From Pelagibacterales bacterium MED-G40 (GTDB lineage: Bacteria > Pseudomonadota > Alphaproteobacteria > Pelagibacterales > Pelagibacteraceae): 64,000 nucleotides of DNA. Position 1 is the first letter of the stretch. Each line of letters opens with the position of its first letter. The translations under genes and the position numbers were made by a program. Below are positions 1 through 12,199 of the stretch, piece after piece. The stretch covers positions 141,873 through 205,872 of the forward strand of contig NTJN01000002.1 in assembly GCA_002457515.1 (NCBI GenBank), given 5' to 3'. The notes beneath the pieces were generated by a model that worked only from the letters and a program-made list of their open reading frames with translations, was not told the origin of the DNA and did not search any database.

Positions 1-411
1 GATAGATATCTTTGTAGAATAGAAGAGATGCGTGAGAGCGTAAAGATTATAAAACAATGTTTAGATAAATTACCGAAAGGTCCAATTAAAACAATAGATA
101 ATAAAATCTCCCCTCCCAAAAGAGAGGATTTAAAAAATTCTATGGAAGCTTTAATTCATCATTTTAAATTATTCACTGAAGGTTTTAGAGTGCCTGCAGG
201 AAATGTTTATTCTGCAGTAGAAGCTCCAAAAGGTGAATTCGGCGTTTATCTAATTTCAGATGGTAGCAATAAACCTTATCGATGTAAAATTCGAGCACCA
301 GGGTTTTCACACTTACAAGCCATGGATTATTTAATTAGAGGACATATGTTAGCAGATGTCCCGGCAGTATTAGGTTCCTTAGACATTGTTTTTGGCGAGG
401 TAGACAGATGA
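1..411 (+). CDS. nuoD: NADH-quinone oxidoreductase subunit D, C-terminal part (5' truncated by window)
   Basis: Frame open from base 1 ([17 protein letters not shown]...); C-terminal NuoD motif [31 protein letters not shown]...[20 protein letters not shown]; followed by nuoE. Confidence 0.97.
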   Translation, partial: DRYLCRIEEMRESVKIIKQCLDKLPKGPIKTIDNKISPPKREDLKNSMEALIHHFKLFTEGFRVPAGNVYSAVEAPKGEFGVYLISDGSNKPYRCKIRAPGFSHLQAMDYLIRGHMLADVPAVLGSLDIVFGEVDR

Positions 412-1013
412 AACCAAAAAAAGTTTATGAAAAACAACCGGATAGTTTTAAATTTTCTGATAAAAATTTAGAGATTGCAGAAAATATTTTAAAAAAATAT
501 CCAAAAGAAAGAAAAAAGAGCGCCGTTATGCCTTTACTTTACTTAGTCCAAAGACAAAATGAGAATTGGATTCCTCTTGCAGCGATGAAGTATATTGCGA
601 AATATTTATCTATTCCATATATAAGTGTTTATGAAGTAGCCACATTCTATTCAATGTACAATCTTTCCCCCGTTGGAAAATATTTTGTTCAAGTATGTAC
701 TACAAGTCCATGCTTACTTAGAGGAGCTAATAAAATAGTTGATATATGTAAAAAAAATATTTCTTCTAATCAAAGTCAAGTCACAAAAAATAAATTATGC
801 TCTTGGACAGAAGTTGAATGTCTTGGAGCTTGTGTTAACGCTCCCATGATGCAGATAAATGAATCTTATTATGAGGATCTAGACGAACAAGATGCCAATA
901 AAATTATTAAATCTTTACTTGAAGACAAACCTTTAAAATCTGGATCTTATAGAAATAGAAAAAATACAGCTCCAGAAAATTTAAACAATTTAAATGGGGG
1001 AAAAATTGCTTAA
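408..1013 (+). CDS. nuoE: NADH-quinone oxidoreductase subunit E
   Basis: Thioredoxin-like 2Fe-2S cysteines CTTSPC...CLGACVNAP; nuo operon position. Confidence 0.96.
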   Translation: MKPKKVYEKQPDSFKFSDKNLEIAENILKKYPKERKKSAVMPLLYLVQRQNENWIPLAAMKYIAKYLSIPYISVYEVATFYSMYNLSPVGKYFVQVCTTSPCLLRGANKIVDICKKNISSNQSQVTKNKLCSWTEVECLGACVNAPMMQINESYYEDLDEQDANKIIKSLLEDKPLKSGSYRNRKNTAPENLNNLNGGKIA

Positions 1014-2337
1014 AAAAGAAGATAGAATATTCTCTAATATTTACAACGAACTTGGTTGGCAGATTGATAACTCTCTCAAAAGAGAGGACTGGAAGAACAC
1101 AAATGAAATTATTTCAAAAGGAAGAGAATGGATTATAGACGAAATTAAAAAGTCAGAACTTCGAGGAAGAGGAGGAGCAGGATTCCCCACAGGTCTAAAA
1201 TGGTCATTCGCTCCAAAAAAACTTGGATCTAGACCTCATTATTTAATTATAAATGCTGATGAATCTGAACCTGGAACATGCAAAGATAGAGATATCTTAA
1301 GATTTGAGCCACAAAAGTTAATTGAAGGTTGTTTAATATCTGGTTTCGCTGTGAATGCTCACACTTGTTATATTTATATAAGAGGTGAATATTTAAATGA
1401 GGGAAAAAGACTACAGGAAGCAATAAATCAAGCTTATGAAAAAAATTTTTTAGGCAAAAATGCTTGTGGAAGTAATTGGGACTTTGATATTTATATACAC
1501 TATGGAGCTGGTGCTTATATTTGCGGCGAAGAAACAGCTTTATTGGAAAGTCTTGAGGGAAACAAAGGTCAACCAAGACTTAAACCTCCTTTTCCAGCAC
1601 TTGTTGGCCTATATGGTTGCCCAACTATAGTAAACAACGTTGAAACTGTTGCAGTAGTGCCCACAATTTTAAGAAGAGGTTCGCAATGGTTTTCGTCACT
1701 GGGAAAACCCAAAAATACTGGAACTAAGATCTTTTGTATTTCTGGAAATGTAAATTCTCCTTGTAACGTTGAGGAGGAAATGGGAATTCCTCTAAAAGAG
1801 CTTATAGAAAAATATGCTGGAGGTGTAATTGGCGGTTGGGAAAACTTGCAAGCCGTTATACCAGGTGGATCTTCAATGCCTTTATTACCAAAGAAAATCT
1901 GTGACACTATCAATATGGACTTTGACTCTCTAATAGCAGCAAAAAGTGGTCTTGGAACTGCAGGTATAATTGTAATTAATAAAGATCAAAATATTATTGA
2001 ATGTATGGCTAGGATTGCAAAATTTTATAAACACGAAAGTTGTGGTCAGTGTACTCCTTGTAGAGAAGGATCTGGTTGGATGTGGAGAATTTTAGAGAGA
2101 CTGGCTAAAGGAGAAGCTACTTACAGTGATATTGATCTATTATCTGACGTTACGAAGCAAATTGAGGGACACACTATTTGTGCTTTTGGCGAAGGTTCAG
2201 CTTGGCCTGTACAAGGTTTGCTGAGACATTTCAGAAAAGAAATAGATAAAAAATGTATAGGAGAACCAATAGTCAAAAAAAGAAAAAATATTCCATACTT
2301 AATAGATCAACATTTATTGGAGAAAGACAATGCCTAA
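994..2337 (+). CDS. nuoF: NADH-quinone oxidoreductase subunit F
   Basis: [45 protein letters not shown] motifs. Confidence 0.98.
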   Translation: MGEKLLKKEDRIFSNIYNELGWQIDNSLKREDWKNTNEIISKGREWIIDEIKKSELRGRGGAGFPTGLKWSFAPKKLGSRPHYLIINADESEPGTCKDRDILRFEPQKLIEGCLISGFAVNAHTCYIYIRGEYLNEGKRLQEAINQAYEKNFLGKNACGSNWDFDIYIHYGAGAYICGEETALLESLEGNKGQPRLKPPFPALVGLYGCPTIVNNVETVAVVPTILRRGSQWFSSLGKPKNTGTKIFCISGNVNSPCNVEEEMGIPLKELIEKYAGGVIGGWENLQAVIPGGSSMPLLPKKICDTINMDFDSLIAAKSGLGTAGIIVINKDQNIIECMARIAKFYKHESCGQCTPCREGSGWMWRILERLAKGEATYSDIDLLSDVTKQIEGHTICAFGEGSAWPVQGLLRHFRKEIDKKCIGEPIVKKRKNIPYLIDQHLLEKDNA

Positions 2338-4384
2338 AATAACTATTAATGGGAAAGAGTTAGAATTTAAGAATGGTATGACAGTTCTACAAGCTTGTGA
2401 ATTAGCTGACGTAGAAATTCCAAGATTTTGTTATCACGAAAAATTGTCTATCGCCGGGAATTGTAGGATGTGTCTGGTTGAGATGGAAAAATCTCCAAAA
2501 CCTATAGCTTCTTGTGCAATGCCGGCTGCCGAAGGTATGAATATTAAAACAAATACAAAATTAGTGGAAAAAGCGAGAAAAGGCGTAATGGAATTTTTGC
2601 TTGCTAATCATCCTCTTGACTGTCCAGTTTGTGACCAAGGTGGAGAATGCGATCTACAAGATCAATCGTTATATTACGGTTTTGATAAATCTAGATTCAA
2701 TGAAAATAAACGGACTGTTAGAGATAAATATATGGGTCCACTAATTAAGACTCAAATGACAAGGTGTATACATTGTACTAGATGTATCAGATTTGCAACT
2801 GAAGTTGCCGGTGTTCCAGAAATTGGTGCCATTGGTAGAGGTGAGAATATGGAAATAACAACCTATTTAGAAAAATCAATGGAGTCTGAACTTTCTGCTA
2901 ATGTAATAGATTTGTGTCCAGTTGGTGCTTTAACTTCTAAACCTTATGCATTCGAGGCAAGACCTTGGGAATTAAAAAAAACTGAAAGTATTGATGTCAT
3001 GGATGCCGTAGGTTCAAATATTAGGATAGATACTTATGGTTGGGAAGTAAAAAGAATTTTGCCTAGGCTTAACAATGAAATCAATGAAGAATGGATATCT
3101 GACAAAACTAGATATGCTTGTGACGGTCTTTTAAAACAAAGATTAGACGAACCATTTATTAGAAAGAATGGAAAACTAATAAAATCAAATTGGGACGAAG
3201 CATTAGATTTAATTTCAAATAAAATTAAAAATATTCGTCCAGAAAAAATGGCTGGTCACGTTGGTGATTTAGTAAGTCTTGAAAGTATATTTTCTTTCAA
3301 AAATTTTTTAACTGATCTTAAAATAGAGAATTTTGATTTTAGAGAACGAGAAATGTACTTAAATAGCTCGGATAAAATTAATTATCTTTTTAACTCATCT
3401 ATCCAAGGTATTGAAGAATCAGATTTAATATTATTAGTTGGTTGTAATCCAAGACATGAAGCAACCATGGTTAATGCTAGGATAAGAAAAGTATATGCAA
3501 ATAGAAAGATTCCAGTTTATTCAATAGGTAATCCAGGTGATTTAACTTATGAATATAATATTATTGGTGAAAATACTGATGTTTTGAGAGATATAATAAA
3601 AGGTCAAAATAGTTTCTCAAAAAAACTCTTATCCTCAAAAAAACCAATAATAATTATAGGCGAGACAGCTTTAGAGCTTAAAAGTGGTGCCTATATTTTT
3701 GAGGAGTTAAAAGAGTTTTTAAGAGAGAATAATTTAATAAATGATAATTGGAACGCATTTAACATATTAGCAAAGAATGCATCAACAGTTGGTGCTATTG
3801 ATTTAAAATTCTTTAATATAAAGGAAAATAATAATTTTATATTTTTTGACAAACTTAAAAATAATGAATTTGAACTTATTTATCTTTTAGGATCAGATAA
3901 TCTTAGATTTAATAAAAATGATACATTTGTAATATATCAAGGCAGTCATGGAGATAGAGGTGCAGAAAATGCAGATGTTATTCTTCCTAGCCCTGCTTAT
4001 ACAGAACAAAATGGTCTTTACATAAATTTAGAAGGAAGAGTTCAAGAATGTAGAAAAGCTTCTTACCCTCCCGGTAATTCTTTAGAAGATTGGAAAATTT
4101 TTAACTTAATTTTAGATAAATTAGAAAAAGAATTAAAAAATAAAAACTACCAAAAAATTAAGGAATTAACTTTAAATAACATAGTTAACTTTTCAAAAAT
4201 AGATTCTATTTCAAAAAATAAAATTACCATTAATAAAAAAAAAGAATGTGATTTTATTCATGAAAAGATTGAAATTAAAAAAATTGATTATTACTTCTCA
4301 AATTCAATAGCACGAGCTTCAAAAACAATGAGTGATTGTAGAGCTATCGTTAGTAAACAATTTAAAAATGGGACAACTATTTGA
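2330..4384 (+). CDS. nuoG: NADH-quinone oxidoreductase subunit G
   Basis: N-terminal 2Fe-2S ferredoxin domain, [30 protein letters not shown] motifs. Confidence 0.97.
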   Translation: MPKITINGKELEFKNGMTVLQACELADVEIPRFCYHEKLSIAGNCRMCLVEMEKSPKPIASCAMPAAEGMNIKTNTKLVEKARKGVMEFLLANHPLDCPVCDQGGECDLQDQSLYYGFDKSRFNENKRTVRDKYMGPLIKTQMTRCIHCTRCIRFATEVAGVPEIGAIGRGENMEITTYLEKSMESELSANVIDLCPVGALTSKPYAFEARPWELKKTESIDVMDAVGSNIRIDTYGWEVKRILPRLNNEINEEWISDKTRYACDGLLKQRLDEPFIRKNGKLIKSNWDEALDLISNKIKNIRPEKMAGHVGDLVSLESIFSFKNFLTDLKIENFDFREREMYLNSSDKINYLFNSSIQGIEESDLILLVGCNPRHEATMVNARIRKVYANRKIPVYSIGNPGDLTYEYNIIGENTDVLRDIIKGQNSFSKKLLSSKKPIIIIGETALELKSGAYIFEELKEFLRENNLINDNWNAFNILAKNASTVGAIDLKFFNIKENNNFIFFDKLKNNEFELIYLLGSDNLRFNKNDTFVIYQGSHGDRGAENADVILPSPAYTEQNGLYINLEGRVQECRKASYPPGNSLEDWKIFNLILDKLEKELKNKNYQKIKELTLNNIVNFSKIDSISKNKITINKKKECDFIHEKIEIKKIDYYFSNSIARASKTMSDCRAIVSKQFKNGTTI

Positions 4385-5388
4385 TGGAATATCTAAATAT
4401 TTTATTACAAGAAATTTACAAAATTTTTTTCCTAGTTATACCGGTTCTTGTAACTGTAGCTATGATTGTTTGGTTAGACAGAAGGGTATGGGCTTCTATT
4501 CAAAAAAGAAGAGGCCCAAATGTTGTTGGTCCTTTTGGATTATTACAGTCTCTAGCTGACGCCTTAAAATATATTTTTAAGGAAATTATAATTCCAGCAA
4601 GTGCAAATAAAGCAATCTTCATTTTAGCGCCTATAGTTACGATGACTTTAGCTTTAGCAGCTTGGGCAGTAATTCCATTTAGTGAAAGTTTAATTCTATC
4701 TGATATAAATGTAGGAATACTATATCTTTTCGCTATATCTTCTTTAGGTGTCTACGGGATAATAATGGGTGGCTGGGCTTCTAATTCAAAATATCCATTT
4801 TTAGGGGCTATAAGGTCTGCTGCTCAAATGGTTTCATACGAAGTGTCTATAGGAATTATTATTATTAATGTATTACTTTGTGTTGGCTCCCTAAACTTGA
4901 AAGATATTGTTAACGCCCAACAAGATCTCTGGTTTGTATTTCCTCTTTTTCCAATGTTTGTAATTTTCTTTATTTCTGCTCTAGCGGAAACTAACAGACC
5001 GCCATTTGATTTACCAGAAGCTGAAGCAGAATTAGTTGCAGGTTACCAAACTGAATATTCAGGGATGATGTATGCAATGTTTTGGTTAGGAGAATATGCA
5101 AATATTTTATTAATGTGTGCTATGGGCTCAATTTTATTTTTAGGCGGATGGCTACCTCCTCTAGACATATATCCTTTTAATATAGTTCCATCATTTTTTT
5201 GGATGATTTTAAAAATTTTATTTTTATTTTTGCTTTTCTCTATAGTTAAAGCAATTGTGCCTAGATATAGATACGATCAGTTAATGAGATTGGGTTGGAA
5301 AGTTTTTCTACCATTTTCACTTTTTTATGTTGTACTAACTGCTAGTTTTTTATTTTATTTCGAATTATTACCAACAAAGGTTTATTAA
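4381..5388 (+). CDS. nuoH: NADH-quinone oxidoreductase subunit H
   Basis: [58 protein letters not shown]. Confidence 0.98.
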   Translation: MMEYLNILLQEIYKIFFLVIPVLVTVAMIVWLDRRVWASIQKRRGPNVVGPFGLLQSLADALKYIFKEIIIPASANKAIFILAPIVTMTLALAAWAVIPFSESLILSDINVGILYLFAISSLGVYGIIMGGWASNSKYPFLGAIRSAAQMVSYEVSIGIIIINVLLCVGSLNLKDIVNAQQDLWFVFPLFPMFVIFFISALAETNRPPFDLPEAEAELVAGYQTEYSGMMYAMFWLGEYANILLMCAMGSILFLGGWLPPLDIYPFNIVPSFFWMILKILFLFLLFSIVKAIVPRYRYDQLMRLGWKVFLPFSLFYVVLTASFLFYFELLPTKVY

Positions 5389-5874
5389 ATGAAAATTAAT
5401 AGAATATTTAAAATAATTTTTTTATCTGAATTTGTTTCAGCGCTTTTAAAGGCAATTAAAGAAATTTTTAGAAGCAAAAAAACTATAAATTACCCTTATG
5501 AAAAAGGCCAAATAAGCCCTAGATTTAGAGGAGAACATGCGTTGAGAAGGTACCCCAACGGTGAAGAACGATGCATAGCTTGTAAATTGTGTGAGGCTGT
5601 ATGTCCTGCCCAAGCTATTACTATTGAGTCAGAAGAAAAGGAGGACGGAAGTAGAAAAACAACAAGATATGACATTGACATGTTGAAGTGTATATATTGC
5701 GGACTTTGTCAAGAGTCTTGTCCAGTGGATGCTATAGTTCAAGGACCAAACTTTGAATTTTCAACAGAAACCAGAGAGGAGCTTTACTATAACAAAGAAA
5801 AATTACTAGACAACGGTGACAGGTGGGAGTCAGTTATATCTAAAAATCTTAAATTAGATAAAGTTTACAAATAA
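5389..5874 (+). CDS. nuoI: NADH-quinone oxidoreductase subunit I
   Basis: Two 4Fe-4S motifs [12 protein letters not shown] and [12 protein letters not shown]. Confidence 0.98.
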   Translation: MKINRIFKIIFLSEFVSALLKAIKEIFRSKKTINYPYEKGQISPRFRGEHALRRYPNGEERCIACKLCEAVCPAQAITIESEEKEDGSRKTTRYDIDMLKCIYCGLCQESCPVDAIVQGPNFEFSTETREELYYNKEKLLDNGDRWESVISKNLKLDKVYK

Positions 5875-6509
5875 TGATTACACATACAATTTTTTTTTAT
5901 TTTTTTTCAATCATTGCAATTTATTCTGCTCTAATGGTTATTACTTCTAAAAACACAGTAAATTCAGTTTTCTTCCTAATTCTAGATTTTATATCAGTTG
6001 GTTGTCTTTTTATAATGGTGGGTGCAGAATTTTTAGGAATGATTTTACTTATTGTTTATGTAGGAGCTGTTGCCGTACTTTTTCTTTTTGTAGTAATGAT
6101 GTTGAATGTTGCTGAACAAAAAACCTCTTGGTTTAGAGGAAGGGTTACAAAGGGAACACACATTCCATCGGGATTATTTGTAAGTATACTTATATTTCTT
6201 GAGCTATTGGTTGTAGTAGGGGGATGGAAATATAAAACCAATATCATGTCTAGCGGAAGTTTACCTATAGATCAAAATACAACTAATACACATGAGCTCG
6301 GCAATGTTATGTATACAGATTATGTACTTTATTTTCAGTTATCAGGAATGATTTTACTTTTAGCAATGATGGGTGCAATTATTTTAACCTATAGAAAAAG
6401 AGAAAACATAAAAAGACAAAGTTACTTCAAACAGGTTTCAAGAGAAAAATCTTCATCAGTTGAATTGAAAGATGCTGAATTTGATAAAGGAGTTAAGATT
6501 GATGATTGA
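5874..6509 (+). CDS. nuoJ: NADH-quinone oxidoreductase subunit J
   Basis: [25 protein letters not shown] motif; operon position. Confidence 0.96.
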   Translation: MITHTIFFYFFSIIAIYSALMVITSKNTVNSVFFLILDFISVGCLFIMVGAEFLGMILLIVYVGAVAVLFLFVVMMLNVAEQKTSWFRGRVTKGTHIPSGLFVSILIFLELLVVVGGWKYKTNIMSSGSLPIDQNTTNTHELGNVMYTDYVLYFQLSGMILLLAMMGAIILTYRKRENIKRQSYFKQVSREKSSSVELKDAEFDKGVKIDD

Positions 6510-6813
6510 GATCGGATTAGGGCATTATTTAACTCTCGGAGCAATTATTTTTTCTTTAGGTATAGTAGGAATATTTTTAAACAGAAAAAACGTAATTGTT
6601 ATTCTTATGTCTATTGAATTAATCTTATTGGCCGTAAATATTAATTTAATTTCTTTTTCCATTTTTTCTGGAGATATTTTAGGACAAGTATTCACTATGT
6701 TGATTTTATCTATAGCTGCAGCAGAAGCAGCTATTGGATTAGCTATTATTGTTATCTTTTACAGAAATAAGGGATCTATAAGAGTAGAAGATATTCATCA
6801 AATGAAAGGTTAA
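6502..6813 (+). CDS. nuoK: NADH-quinone oxidoreductase subunit K
   Basis: [32 protein letters not shown]...; ORF opens at 6472 but the NuoK start is most likely the internal ATG at 6502. Confidence 0.95.
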   Translation: MIEIGLGHYLTLGAIIFSLGIVGIFLNRKNVIVILMSIELILLAVNINLISFSIFSGDILGQVFTMLILSIAAAEAAIGLAIIVIFYRNKGSIRVEDIHQMKG

Positions 6814-8721
6814 ATGGAATACCTAATTTTATTTTTACCATTATTAGGCTCAATCTTCGGATACTTTGGTAAAAGTTTAGGGGATAAATTTTCTATAATA
6901 ATTACAAGTTTATTTATTTCTATATCTGCTATTTTATCAATTATTGTTTTTTACAATGGCATAGTGAACAATATTTATGGAAATTATAAAATATTTGAGT
7001 GGATTAATTCAGGAAAATTTGTTGTCAATTGGTCAATTAACGTTGATCCACTTAGTTCAGTAATGTTAGTTGTTGTTACTCTTATCTCATCCCTCGTTCA
7101 TATTTATTCAATTGGTTATATGAATAAAGATCCACATAAACCAAGATTTATGTCTTACCTTTCTCTATTTACTTTTGCGATGTTGACACTCGTTGTATCA
7201 GATAATTTTTTGCAATTATTTTTTGGATGGGAAGGTGTTGGCTTATCATCTTATCTATTAATTGGATACTGGTACAAAAAAAATTCTGCTAATAATGCAG
7301 CGATGAAGGCATTTCTTGTTAATAGAGTTGGAGACTTTGGATTAGCTATTGGAATTTTTCTAATTTTTTTTCATTTAGGCTCAGTCAATTACCAAGAAGT
7401 TTTTAAACTTATTCCTGATTTTTCAAATACTGATATTAATTTCTTAGGCCTAGAAGTTAATTTAATCACCTTAATTTGCCTATTTTTATTTATGGGAGCT
7501 ATGGGAAAATCTGCACAATTTTTTTTACACACTTGGTTACCAGATGCAATGGAGGGTCCAACACCAGTTTCTGCGTTAATTCACGCAGCAACAATGGTCA
7601 CTGCAGGAGTATTTTTAGTTGTTAGATGTTCACCAATTTTTGAGTTTTCGCAAATAGCTTTAAATACAGTTGCAGTGATTGGAATGATTACTGCAGTATT
7701 TGCTGCATCAGTTGCATTGGTTCAAAATGATATAAAAAGAATAATCGCTTATTCTACTTGCAGTCAATTAGGGTATATGTTTTTTGCAGCAGGTGTAGGA
7801 GCTTACCATGTAGCTATTTTTCATTTGTTTACTCATGCATTTTTTAAAGCATTACTGTTTTTGGGATCAGGCTCAGTGATACATGCATTTAATGATGAAC
7901 AAGATATAAGAGAAATGGGAGGAGTTTGGAAAAAGTTACCTTACACATGGGTTTTAATGCTTATAGGAACTCTTGCATTGACAGGTTTTCCGTTTCTCTC
8001 AGGTTTTTATTCTAAGGATGCTATAATAGAATTTGCGTATTTAAGGCATTCTACTGTGGGCTATTCAGCAGCTATAGTTGGAATTATTACTGCGTTTTTA
8101 ACTTCTATATATTCTTGGAGACTTTTATTTTTAACATTTCACGGAAAATATAATAATAAAAAAATTTCTTTAGAAAAAACTCATGAATCACCAATTATAA
8201 TGCTTATACCATTAATAATTTTAGGTGTAGGCGCTGTCCTTTCTGGGATTTTACTTAAAAATTTTTTTATCGGTCAAGAGAGTACTAATTTTTGGAAAAA
8301 CTCTATATTTTTTATAAATGAATTGTCTCATGATCATATACCTCTATGGTTAATATTAATTACACCTATTATAGTAACTATAGCGATACCAATATCTTAT
8401 TATTATTTTATTAAGAATCCAAAAATTTTAGAAAATTTTAAAATTTCTTATAATAAAATATATGATTTTTTATTAAACAAATGGTACTTCGATGAAATTT
8501 ATGAATTTATTTTTGTCAAACCTCTAAAAAAATTAGGAGATATTTTTTGGAAAAGAGGTGATGAAAATACAATTGATAGATTTGGTCCAGATGGAATCTC
8601 GAAAGTAGTAAAATATATTTCAAATAAAGCGATAAAGTTTCAAACCGGCTTTATATATGACTATGCATTCGTAATGTTAATTGGATTATCAGCTCTAATA
8701 ACTTACTTGATATTAAAATAA
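6814..8721 (+). CDS. nuoL: NADH-quinone oxidoreductase subunit L
   Basis: FFGWEGVGLSSYLLIGYWY, HTWLPDAMEGPTPVSALIHAATMVTAGVFL motifs. Confidence 0.98.
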   Translation: MEYLILFLPLLGSIFGYFGKSLGDKFSIIITSLFISISAILSIIVFYNGIVNNIYGNYKIFEWINSGKFVVNWSINVDPLSSVMLVVVTLISSLVHIYSIGYMNKDPHKPRFMSYLSLFTFAMLTLVVSDNFLQLFFGWEGVGLSSYLLIGYWYKKNSANNAAMKAFLVNRVGDFGLAIGIFLIFFHLGSVNYQEVFKLIPDFSNTDINFLGLEVNLITLICLFLFMGAMGKSAQFFLHTWLPDAMEGPTPVSALIHAATMVTAGVFLVVRCSPIFEFSQIALNTVAVIGMITAVFAASVALVQNDIKRIIAYSTCSQLGYMFFAAGVGAYHVAIFHLFTHAFFKALLFLGSGSVIHAFNDEQDIREMGGVWKKLPYTWVLMLIGTLALTGFPFLSGFYSKDAIIEFAYLRHSTVGYSAAIVGIITAFLTSIYSWRLLFLTFHGKYNNKKISLEKTHESPIIMLIPLIILGVGAVLSGILLKNFFIGQESTNFWKNSIFFINELSHDHIPLWLILITPIIVTIAIPISYYYFIKNPKILENFKISYNKIYDFLLNKWYFDEIYEFIFVKPLKKLGDIFWKRGDENTIDRFGPDGISKVVKYISNKAIKFQTGFIYDYAFVMLIGLSALITYLILK

Positions 8722-8723
8722 AC

Positions 8724-10220
8724 ATGAATTTCCCTATTTTATCTTCAATAATTTTTTTACCTTTCTTAGGGGCTTTATTTATTTTCTTGAGCCAAAGTAA
8801 AACAAGTTCAAATAAAAGTGCAATATATGTTTCGTTATTCACCAGTATAGCTAACTTTTTATTGTCAATTTTTTTATGGTATTCATTTGATAGAAACTTT
8901 ACTGGTTTTCAATTTGTGGAGGAAAAAAATTGGATCAGTGGATTGATAAAATTTAAGTTAGGAATAGATGGAATTTCAATTTTGTTCATTGTTCTTACAA
9001 CCTTCATTGCCCCAATATGTATTCTTTCATGTGTTAACAGTGTCAAATCACGAGTAAAAGAATTTCTTATAACTATTTTAGTTTTGCAAACTTTTATGCT
9101 AGGAGTTTTTTGCTCATTGGATCTTGTGATATTTTATTTATTTTTTGAAGCAGGTTTAATTCCAATGTTCTTAATTATAGGAATTTGGGGAGGACCAAGA
9201 AGAGTTTATTCTGCGTATAAATTTTTTCTTTATACTCTTTTGGGTTCTGTATTAATGTTAATAGCAATAATAGCAATTTATTGGATTTCAGGCACAACAG
9301 ATTTAGTTCAAATTCTTGAATTTAAAATACCTAAGGAATATCAATATTTACTTTGGCTAGCATTTTTTAGCTCTTTTGCAGTTAAGTTACCTATGTGGCC
9401 TGTTCACACTTGGTTGCCAGATGCTCATGTTGAGGCACCTACAGCAGGTTCAGTAATATTAGCATCGATACTTTTAAAAATGGCAGGATATGGTTTTTTA
9501 AGATTTTCTGTGGGCATGTTCCCAGTTGCCTCGGAATATTTCACTCCTTTAGTTTACACGTTAAGCACAATCGCAATTATTTACACATCTTTGGTTGCTT
9601 TAATGCAAGAAGATATGAAAAAATTGATAGCTTATTCATCTGTAGCGCATATGGGTTATGTAACTTTAGGTATTTTTACTTTTACTAAACAAGGAATTGA
9701 GGGAAGTATTTATCAAATGATTAGCCATGGACTTATATCAGCAGCACTATTTTTGTCAGTAGGTGTTCTTTATGACAGAACCCATTCACGCTTGATCAAT
9801 TCATATGGCGGAATTGTCAATATATTGCCAAAATTTTCTTTAATTTTTATGATTTTTACTTTGTCAGCTTTAGGTATACCTGGAACAAGTGGATTCGTTG
9901 GTGAGTTTTTAGTTCTATTAGGAATTTTCCAAAAAAACTATTTTGTAGCTATATTAGCTTCTTTGGGAGTAATTTTAGCGGCTGCTTATATGCTGTGGTT
10001 ATATAAAAGGGTAATCTTTGGAAAACTAAATAATGATAACATTAAGAAAATTAAAGATATAAATCTTTCTGAAGGTTTGGTGCTATCTTTACTAGCTATC
10101 GCAACAATTGTTTTTGGATTTTATCCAGAACCAATACTTGATACAATAAGTGTTTCATCAGATTATTTGATAGAAAATTACAAAAAAGATCTAATTTATC
10201 ATCTTATGGTCAACAAATGA
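8724..10220 (+). CDS. nuoM: NADH-quinone oxidoreductase subunit M
   Basis: FFEAGLIPMFLIIGIWGG, HTWLPDAHVEAPTAGSVILA motifs. Confidence 0.98.
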   Translation: MNFPILSSIIFLPFLGALFIFLSQSKTSSNKSAIYVSLFTSIANFLLSIFLWYSFDRNFTGFQFVEEKNWISGLIKFKLGIDGISILFIVLTTFIAPICILSCVNSVKSRVKEFLITILVLQTFMLGVFCSLDLVIFYLFFEAGLIPMFLIIGIWGGPRRVYSAYKFFLYTLLGSVLMLIAIIAIYWISGTTDLVQILEFKIPKEYQYLLWLAFFSSFAVKLPMWPVHTWLPDAHVEAPTAGSVILASILLKMAGYGFLRFSVGMFPVASEYFTPLVYTLSTIAIIYTSLVALMQEDMKKLIAYSSVAHMGYVTLGIFTFTKQGIEGSIYQMISHGLISAALFLSVGVLYDRTHSRLINSYGGIVNILPKFSLIFMIFTLSALGIPGTSGFVGEFLVLLGIFQKNYFVAILASLGVILAAAYMLWLYKRVIFGKLNNDNIKKIKDINLSEGLVLSLLAIATIVFGFYPEPILDTISVSSDYLIENYKKDLIYHLMVNK

Positions 10221-11629
10221 TTGAAAATTTTCAAATTTTATATCCAGAAATATTCCTCTCTTTATCAATTTTAATAATTTTGATGGTTGGAGTATTTATT
10301 AAAAAAAGCTACAACTTAGTTACAAACTTAACTTTTTTAATTTTATTAATTTTAATTGCAATACTTTTTAATGAAAAAGGAAATACTTTAATATTTTCCG
10401 ATGTTTTCATAAGAGATTCTTTTTCAAATATCATTAAAATTTTAATTTTAATTTCAAGTTTGCTTATACTTTATTCTTCTCAGATTTTTATAAAAGAAAA
10501 TAATATCAACAAATTTGAATATCCAATTATTTTTTTAATAGCAATTTTAGGAATGTTTTTCATGGTCAGTGCAAACGACCTTATACTTTTTTACTTAGGT
10601 TTAGAGTTACAATCATTAGCTCTTTATATACTAACGGCTATAGATAGAGACAATTTAAGAGCAACAGAATCTGGTATTAAGTTTTTTATTTTAAGCGCTT
10701 TGTCCTCAGGTTTGTTACTATATGGATGTTCATTGTTATATGGTTTTACTGGGTCCACAAATTTTGAAATTATTAATAATGAACTAACTTCTGAAAATAT
10801 TGGAGCAGTTTTTGCAATGGTTTTCATTTTAGTTGGTTTGGCTTTCAAGGTTTCAGCAGTTCCTTTTCATATGTGGACCCCAGATGTTTTTGAGGGTTCT
10901 CCTTCTTCAATAACAAGTTTTTTTGCAATAGTACCTAAGATTGCTGGAATAGCTGTTTTTATAAGATTTATGCAAGTACCATTTGAAAATATTTTGATTG
11001 AATGGCAATCAATAGTGATTTTTTTATCTATTGCCTCAATGATTTTGGGAGCGGTTGCTGCTATAGGTCAAAAGAATATAAAAAGACTTATAGCTTATAG
11101 TTCTATCGGACATATTGGTTATGCTTTAGCTGGGATAGCAACTGGAACTTTATCAGGGTATAGCAGTTCAATTTTATATATTGCAATTTACGCTGTGATG
11201 AATCTAGGAATATTTGGTTGTATTTTTCTTATGAAAAAAGATGGTAAATACACTGAAGAAATTAATGATTTATCTGGAATATCTACAAAACACCCTCTGA
11301 TTTCAATATCTTTTTTAATTATACTTTTTTCATTAGCGGGAATTCCTCCTCTGGGTGGTTTCTTTGCAAAATTTTATGTTTTCATGTCTGTCGTAGAAAG
11401 TGAAATGTATACACTTGCGATTATAGGTTTGCTAACAACTGTAATTTCTGCATTTTATTATCTTAAGATAATTAAAATTATATATTTTGATGAAATTGTA
11501 AAACCTTTCGATGAAAATAAAAATTTTAGTATTTCAGGTACAATTTTTATTTCTTGTATTTTTTTAATAACATTTTTTTTATACCCTTCAATATTTAATG
11601 ATTTAATCCTCACGGCAGTTTCTAAATAA
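10217..11629 (+). CDS. nuoN: NADH-quinone oxidoreductase subunit N
   Basis: LGLELQSLALYIL, PFHMWTPDVFEGSP motifs; operon position. Confidence 0.97.
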   Translation: MIENFQILYPEIFLSLSILIILMVGVFIKKSYNLVTNLTFLILLILIAILFNEKGNTLIFSDVFIRDSFSNIIKILILISSLLILYSSQIFIKENNINKFEYPIIFLIAILGMFFMVSANDLILFYLGLELQSLALYILTAIDRDNLRATESGIKFFILSALSSGLLLYGCSLLYGFTGSTNFEIINNELTSENIGAVFAMVFILVGLAFKVSAVPFHMWTPDVFEGSPSSITSFFAIVPKIAGIAVFIRFMQVPFENILIEWQSIVIFLSIASMILGAVAAIGQKNIKRLIAYSSIGHIGYALAGIATGTLSGYSSSILYIAIYAVMNLGIFGCIFLMKKDGKYTEEINDLSGISTKHPLISISFLIILFSLAGIPPLGGFFAKFYVFMSVVESEMYTLAIIGLLTTVISAFYYLKIIKIIYFDEIVKPFDENKNFSISGTIFISCIFLITFFLYPSIFNDLILTAVSK

Positions 11630-12198
11630 TGAACTTAAGAATTATAAAATTTAATAGTGTAAAAAGCACTAATGATGAAGCCATAAAGATGATTAAATTT
11701 AATAAATTGAAATCAGGTATAGCTGTAGCCACAAATCAAAGTAAAGGCAGGGGAACTATGGGAAAAAAATGGATTTCTAAAAAGGGCAATTTATTTATCT
11801 CAATTTTTTTTGATATAAGTAAATCCAACATAAAAAGAGATAAATTTTCAGTTTTTAACCCACATATAATTAAAGATGTGTTAAAAAAGTATTCTAAATA
11901 TAAAATAATTATAAAATGGCCAAATGACTTGTTAATAAAGAAACGTAAAGTTTGTGGTATTTTACAAGAAATAATAAGTTACAAAAATAAAAATTATTTG
12001 ATAATAGGTGTAGGCATTAATACTTTTGTCTCACCAGGTAGTAGAAATTTTAATTCAACTTCTTTATTAAAATGTTCTAAAACTAAAATTACAAACAGAG
12101 AAATTTTAATGAAAACAAAGCAATCTTATGAAAAATTTATTACTGATTCCCGTATTAGAGATTATAATTATTTGAAAAAAAAAATCTGCAAAATATAA
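11629..12198 (+). CDS. birA: Biotin--[acetyl-CoA-carboxylase] ligase, minimal catalytic form
   Basis: SVKSTNDEA, QSKGRGTMGKKWIS, KWPNDLLI, KVCGILQE, GVGINTF motifs; downstream of nuoN as in alphaproteobacteria. Confidence 0.9.
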   Translation: MNLRIIKFNSVKSTNDEAIKMIKFNKLKSGIAVATNQSKGRGTMGKKWISKKGNLFISIFFDISKSNIKRDKFSVFNPHIIKDVLKKYSKYKIIIKWPNDLLIKKRKVCGILQEIISYKNKNYLIIGVGINTFVSPGSRNFNSTSLLKCSKTKITNREILMKTKQSYEKFITDSRIRDYNYLKKKICKI

Positions 12199-12199
12199 A

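Noticed and set aside
1247-1913. Antisense ORFs of about 110 aa opposite nuoF
   Set aside because: They lie opposite a strongly conserved gene, show no family motifs and are expected by chance; the same applies to the other antisense ORFs in the track.
4332-4559. 75-aa plus-strand ORF overlapping nuoG/nuoH
   Set aside because: Out-of-frame reading of nuoH start region; no independent support.
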